A DNA stretch of 64,000 bases from Amycolatopsis coloradensis. Lineage in GTDB: Bacteria; Actinomycetota; Actinomycetes; Mycobacteriales; Pseudonocardiaceae. Positions within the stretch are counted from its first letter, which is position 1; each line of letters begins with the position of its first letter. The stretch lies in contig NZ_MQUQ01000005.1 of NCBI RefSeq assembly GCF_001953865.1, positions 383,401 through 447,400 on the forward strand. Reading direction: 5' to 3'. Below, piece by piece: positions 61,317 through 64,000 of the stretch. A model generated the notes under the pieces. The model was not told where the DNA came from. It saw nothing but the letters and a program-made list of their open reading frames with translations, and did not search any database. The translations under genes were made by a program, and so were the position numbers.

Positions 61317-62530
61317 TGACTGGGAAGGCGCGTGCTGACGGGGAAGGCTCGATTTACCCCCACCGCAACGGCTTCGCTGCCTACGTGTGGGTCACGACTC
61401 CCAGCGGGGAGAGGAAGCGCAAGTACGTCTACGGCAAGACACGCGAGGAAGTTCACGATAAGTGGTTGAAGCTGCATCAGGAAGCAAAGAAGGGGCCTGT
61501 CGCGACACGGGTTCCGAACTTGGGGCCGTACCTGAACTACTGGCTTGAGGAGGTCATCCGGCCGAACCGGGCACCCAAGACGTACGTGAACTATGAGCTT
61601 TTCGTTCGGCTGTACATCGCTCCGTTCTTGGGAGACAAGCGTCTCGACCGTCTGCAACTTCGTGAGGCACAGAAGTGGGTCAACAAGTTGCCTACGGTGT
61701 GCCAGTGCTGCGCACAGGGCAAGGACACCCGCAGGTCTCGGGCCAAGCAACGGTGTTGCGCGCTCGGGCGATGCTGCGAGCAAGCGCCGTCGGGCCGCAC
61801 CATCAAAGACATTCGGGACTGTCTGCGTAGCGCGTTGAACTACGCGTGCCGCGAAGAGTTGATCAGCCGGAACGTGGTGGCGCTCGTGACTTTGCCGTCT
61901 CTCCGGAAGCCGAAGCGTCAACGGTGGTCGAGTGATGAGGCTCGGAAGTTTCTTGAGTCGGCCAAGGCGGAGAACGATCCGCTGTACGCAGCGTATGCCC
62001 TCGTCCTGATCATGGGTATGCGTGAGGGTGAAGTGCTCGGTCTTCCGGACGAGGCGATCAACTTCGAAACGTCGGAGCTGGATATCTCCTGGCAGTTGCA
62101 AAGAGTCCAGAAGAAGCTTCTGCATCGCCAGACGAAGACACCGACGTCTGACGACACCATGCCCCTGATCGACATCGTCACAGCCGCGTTGAACCTGCGG
62201 TTGGAGCGTCGGGGGAGGGACAAGGAGAAGGCTGACGCCTGGCTAGACAGCGGGCTCGTGTTCACGACCGAGCACGGCACGCCGATTGAGCCGCGTAACT
62301 TTCTCCGGTCGTGGGCGACGCGATGCAGAAAGGCCGGTGTCCGGTACATCACCGTGCACGACGGTCGTCGCTCCTGCGGGTCGCTGCTGGCGGATCTCGA
62401 CGTTCACCCTCGGGTCGCGATGCGGATTCTCCGGCACGCTCAGTTCGCGGTCACGATGGAGATCTATACCGAGATCTCGTCGGACCAGACACGGGCGGCG
62501 CTCAAGAAACTCGGAGACAGCTTGCAATGA
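61316..62530 (+). CDS. int: tyrosine-family site-specific integrase
   Basis: The 404-residue protein has an N-terminal arm-binding domain (RADGEGSIYPHRNGFAAYVW), a core-binding domain and a catalytic domain with the Arg of MGMREGEVLGL, VHDGRRSCGSLL (His-x2-Arg region), LRHAQFAVTMEIY with the second His and the nucleophile Tyr. An unusual Cys-rich insert in the core-binding domain (CQCCAQGK ... CCALGRCCEQ, about residues 125-155) may bind metal. It lies next to attR, as usual. A hairpin follows the stop within 36 bases. Confidence 0.95.
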   Translation: MTGKARADGEGSIYPHRNGFAAYVWVTTPSGERKRKYVYGKTREEVHDKWLKLHQEAKKGPVATRVPNLGPYLNYWLEEVIRPNRAPKTYVNYELFVRLYIAPFLGDKRLDRLQLREAQKWVNKLPTVCQCCAQGKDTRRSRAKQRCCALGRCCEQAPSGRTIKDIRDCLRSALNYACREELISRNVVALVTLPSLRKPKRQRWSSDEARKFLESAKAENDPLYAAYALVLIMGMREGEVLGLPDEAINFETSELDISWQLQRVQKKLLHRQTKTPTSDDTMPLIDIVTAALNLRLERRGRDKEKADAWLDSGLVFTTEHGTPIEPRNFLRSWATRCRKAGVRYITVHDGRRSCGSLLADLDVHPRVAMRILRHAQFAVTMEIYTEISSDQTRAALKKLGDSLQ

Positions 62531-62533
62531 CCT

Positions 62534-62556
62534 GCTGCTGTACTTTGCTGCTGTAC
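62534..62556. repeat. right copy of a 23-bp arm-type repeat
   Basis: Identical to 52322-52344: two GCTGCTGTAC units separated by TTT. It begins 4 bases after the integrase stop and ends 50 bases before the att core. Confidence 0.75.
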
Positions 62557-62565
62557 GGGTAGCAA

Positions 62566-62599
62566 AAAGGCCCTTCCCGACTCCCTGGGAAGGGCCTTT
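62566..62599. terminator. bidirectional hairpin between int and tRNA-Ala
   Basis: A 13-bp perfect stem (62566-62578 with 62587-62599, AAAGGCCCTTCCC) with an 8-base loop is flanked by A-rich and T-rich tracts. It can stop both the rightward integrase message and the leftward tRNA transcript. Confidence 0.88.
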
Positions 62600-62606
62600 G
62601 AGCTGC

Positions 62607-62651
62607 TGTGGAGCTGAGGGGAATCGAACCCCTGACCTTCTCGATGCGAAC
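62607..62651. repeat. attR core site (45 bp)
   Basis: Identical to attL at 52195-52239. This copy, brought in by the element, completes the tRNA gene; the bases beyond 62651 (tRNA 5' half) are chromosomal. Confidence 0.95.
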
Positions 62652-62681
62652 GAGACGCGCTACCAACTGCGCTACAGCCCC
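62609..62681 (-). tRNA. tRNA-Ala (anticodon CGC)
   Basis: The complement folds into a 73-base cloverleaf: acceptor GGGGCTG/CAGCTCC with the alanine-specific G3-U70 wobble, D stem GCGC/GCGC, anticodon stem TCTCG/CGAGA with loop TTCGCAT (anticodon CGC), T arm AGGGG-TTCGATT-CCCCT and discriminator A73. CCA is not encoded. The gene is intact because the integrated element supplies an identical 3' half. Confidence 0.96.
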
Positions 62682-62752
62682 TCGTGAAACTTGCCCCCTC
62701 ATTCAGGGCTCCATGAGCTTATCAGTGGCTCACGGAGCCCCGAACGCGGGGG

Positions 62753-63571
62753 TCACTCTCCGGAGGCCCGGCGGAAAGGCCTGGTCCCGGGCTCGTCGAG
62801 TTCGTGGAAGGCCGGGTCCTCGTCGTCGAGGTCGACGACGACGGCTTGGCGCCGGAGGCGGGACATCGGGGACGGCTTGCGCTCCACGGCAGCCGAACGT
62901 TCGGCGGCGACGACCTCGATGTCCTCGCGGGACTCGCGGGACTCGTGGAGTTCGTCGTCGGCGATCGGCGGGCGGCGTGGGGTGCGAGTGTTGTTGTAGC
63001 GGGCGAGGCGGCGCTGCCGGATGTCGTTCTCGATGCGGACCTGGCGGCGCAGGTACGCGAGATAGCCGATGAGGACGGCGTCGACGACACCGTTGGCCCA
63101 CCAGACCATCGGCGTCAGGAAACCGGCGACGACCGCGGTCGTGACCACCAGCACCAGGAGCGCGATGACGATTCGCTGCCGGAACGCGTACTTGGCGCGC
63201 GCGGCGATGTCGGCCGCCTCGGGGTCGAATCCGCCTCGGCCGGGCCGGTAGCCCGCGCCTTGGCGTTCTCTTTCGGTGTGCGACCCGCGCGAGGGCTGGG
63301 GAAGCGGTTCGGCTTCCGGCTCCTCGTCTTCGAGGTCGGCGTCGAGTTCCGCCTCGAGCTCGGCCAGATCGTCTTCTACCGACGGTTCCGTGTTCTCCGC
63401 CATGGCGAACTCCTCCGGTCCCTCTTGGCGTGTGCTCCCGCTCCGCACGACTCGCGCCGCCAAGGCTGAGTCCGTCGTCCGGGCGACCTGCTGGCGCTTG
63501 CGGGCGACCATGGGCACGAGAACGACGAGCCATGCCGCTGCGAGCGCGACGATGATCACCGAACTGGGCAT
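62753..63571 (-). CDS. sepX: SepX/GlpR-family membrane protein
   Basis: The 272-residue protein has an N-terminal membrane anchor (SSVIIVALAAAWLVVLVPMV), an acidic cytoplasmic linker (ELEAELDADLEDEEPEAEPL), two adjacent membrane helices (about residues 133-170, IVIALLVLVVTTAVVAGFL) and a charged C-terminal tail. This layout, and a RimJ-type gene just upstream, fit the actinobacterial family of Streptomyces SepX and corynebacterial GlpR, partners of the divisome and of a gephyrin-like protein. The name rests on architecture and neighbourhood, not on alignment. The ATG at 63571 sets the anchor at the terminus. Confidence 0.7.
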   Translation of the reverse strand: MPSSVIIVALAAAWLVVLVPMVARKRQQVARTTDSALAARVVRSGSTRQEGPEEFAMAENTEPSVEDDLAELEAELDADLEDEEPEAEPLPQPSRGSHTERERQGAGYRPGRGGFDPEAADIAARAKYAFRQRIVIALLVLVVTTAVVAGFLTPMVWWANGVVDAVLIGYLAYLRRQVRIENDIRQRRLARYNNTRTPRRPPIADDELHESRESREDIEVVAAERSAAVERKPSPMSRLRRQAVVVDLDDEDPAFHELDEPGTRPFRRASGE

Positions 63572-63732
63572 CTCCCGTCACCTCCCCCGATCCACTGCTG
63601 TAGTCACGCTAGCCACAACAGTCACACACGCCGCGCAGACTCGCCGGTTTCGATCACAGAAAATGCCTCACCAAATTAGGTGAATCTCACAGTTTGTGGT
63701 AACGCGATCACGGGAATGACCCGGTGATGGGG

Positions 63733-64000
63733 TCAAACGCGCTCGGCGAGGCCCTTCGCGACCAGCCGCGAAACCAGTCCGTCACCGGTCTCTTCCTTGG
63801 TGACGGCGTAGCAGAAATGGTCCCGCCAGCCGCCCGCGACGTCGAGGTAGCGTTCGAAAAGCCCCTCTTGCCGGTAGCCCGCCTTGGCGAGAACCCGCAG
63901 GCTGGGGGTGTTTTCGGGGCGGACGGTCGCCTCGAGCCGGTGCAAACCGCCGAAATCGAAGACGTGGTCGGTGACGAGGGCGACGGCGCCGGTCGCGACG
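63733..64000 (-). CDS. RimJ-type GNAT acetyltransferase, C-terminal part (runs off the window)
   Basis: The minus-strand frame is open to the right edge and encodes the last 89 or so residues of a GNAT protein: VALVTDHVFDFGGLHRLEAT, VRPENTPSLRVLAKAGYRQE, then GLFERYLDVAGGWRDHFCYA. The NxxSxxVxxKxG segment (here NTPSLRVLAKAG) and the GWRDHF ending are typical of RimJ/RimL enzymes that acetylate ribosomal-protein N-termini. Its true start lies beyond 64000. It is transcribed toward the SepX-like gene, 161 bases away. Confidence 0.88.
   Translation of the reverse strand, partial: VATGAVALVTDHVFDFGGLHRLEATVRPENTPSLRVLAKAGYRQEGLFERYLDVAGGWRDHFCYAVTKEETGDGLVSRLVAKGLAERV

Larger units (their letters stand above)
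52195..62651. mobile_element. pSAM2/pMEA-type actinomycete integrative and conjugative element (AICE)
   Basis: This 10.4-kb element is bounded by 45-bp identical repeats, the right one being the 3' part of an intact tRNA-Ala. It encodes every AICE hallmark: tyrosine integrase and small excisionase next to the tRNA, an HUH-type replication initiator, and a single FtsK/SpoIIIE-like DNA translocase for double-stranded conjugal transfer. Small regulators and two cargo genes complete it. Gene order int-xis-rep-orf-tra read from the tRNA is standard. No pseudogenes are evident, so it may be functional. The cargo genes are visibly less GC-rich than the flanks. Confidence 0.93.

Noticed and set aside
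1..64000. CRISPR arrays
   Set aside because: No regularly spaced direct repeats with unique spacers and no cas genes were seen on either strand.

Overview
The window is high-GC actinobacterial chromosome, most likely Amycolatopsis or another Pseudonocardiaceae. The evidence is the GC-rich codon use, frequent GTG/TTG starts, ATGA-coupled operons, a conserved actinobacterial core block (mog-like gene, mscL, SAF protein, FmdB on the left; SepX/GlpR-type protein and RimJ-type acetyltransferase on the right) and a pSAM2/pMEA-type integrative element in a tRNA gene. No database search was possible, so the genus is inferred.

Layout. (1) 1-2.5 kb: core genes. (2) 2.5-5.5 kb: a decayed HTH fragment, a PLP decarboxylase and a BBE-type FAD oxidase. 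(3) 5.6-42.7 kb: a large specialised-metabolism region. It holds an O-methyltransferase, an aryl-acid AMP ligase, an iterative KS-AT-DH-KR-ACP polyketide synthase of the methylsalicylate/naphthoate type, transporters, a glycosyltransferase, an FMN/2Fe-2S reductase with a P450, a second P450, two class III aminotransferases, a tryptophan-type halogenase, an epoxidase-like flavoprotein, an SgcF-like epoxide hydrolase, an SgcJ-like NTF2 protein, a GMC oxidase, a DrrAB-type ABC pump and a secreted neocarzinostatin-like apoprotein. Several of these families mark nine-membered enediyne clusters, but no enediyne core PKS is present. An SOS-box-controlled DUF222/HNH gene interrupts the region.

(4) 43.3-48.1 kb: a compact five-gene operon with a two-domain glycosyltransferase-like protein, a SenB-like (selenosugar synthase family) glycosyltransferase, YcaO, TfuA and a 48-residue Cys-free peptide translationally coupled to TfuA. 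This is the best candidate for an undescribed system: a thioamide-type RiPP pathway combined with a chalcogen-sugar-type glycosyltransferase. (5) 48.1-52.1 kb: two VOC proteins, an XRE-cupin regulator, two MFS pumps and a ribbon-helix-helix protein.

(6) 52.2-62.65 kb: a complete actinomycete integrative and conjugative element (AICE). It is bounded by 45-bp identical att sites and integrated in tRNA-Ala(CGC). Its genes run: IMPase-fold and HTH-PRTase-like cargo, four small ORFs, three tandem HTH genes, a structured non-coding region, a zinc-ribbon protein, an FtsK-type Tra protein, Rep, Xis and Int. (7) 62.6-64 kb: the restored tRNA, then the conserved divisome-associated membrane protein gene and the 3' part of an acetyltransferase gene that runs off the window.
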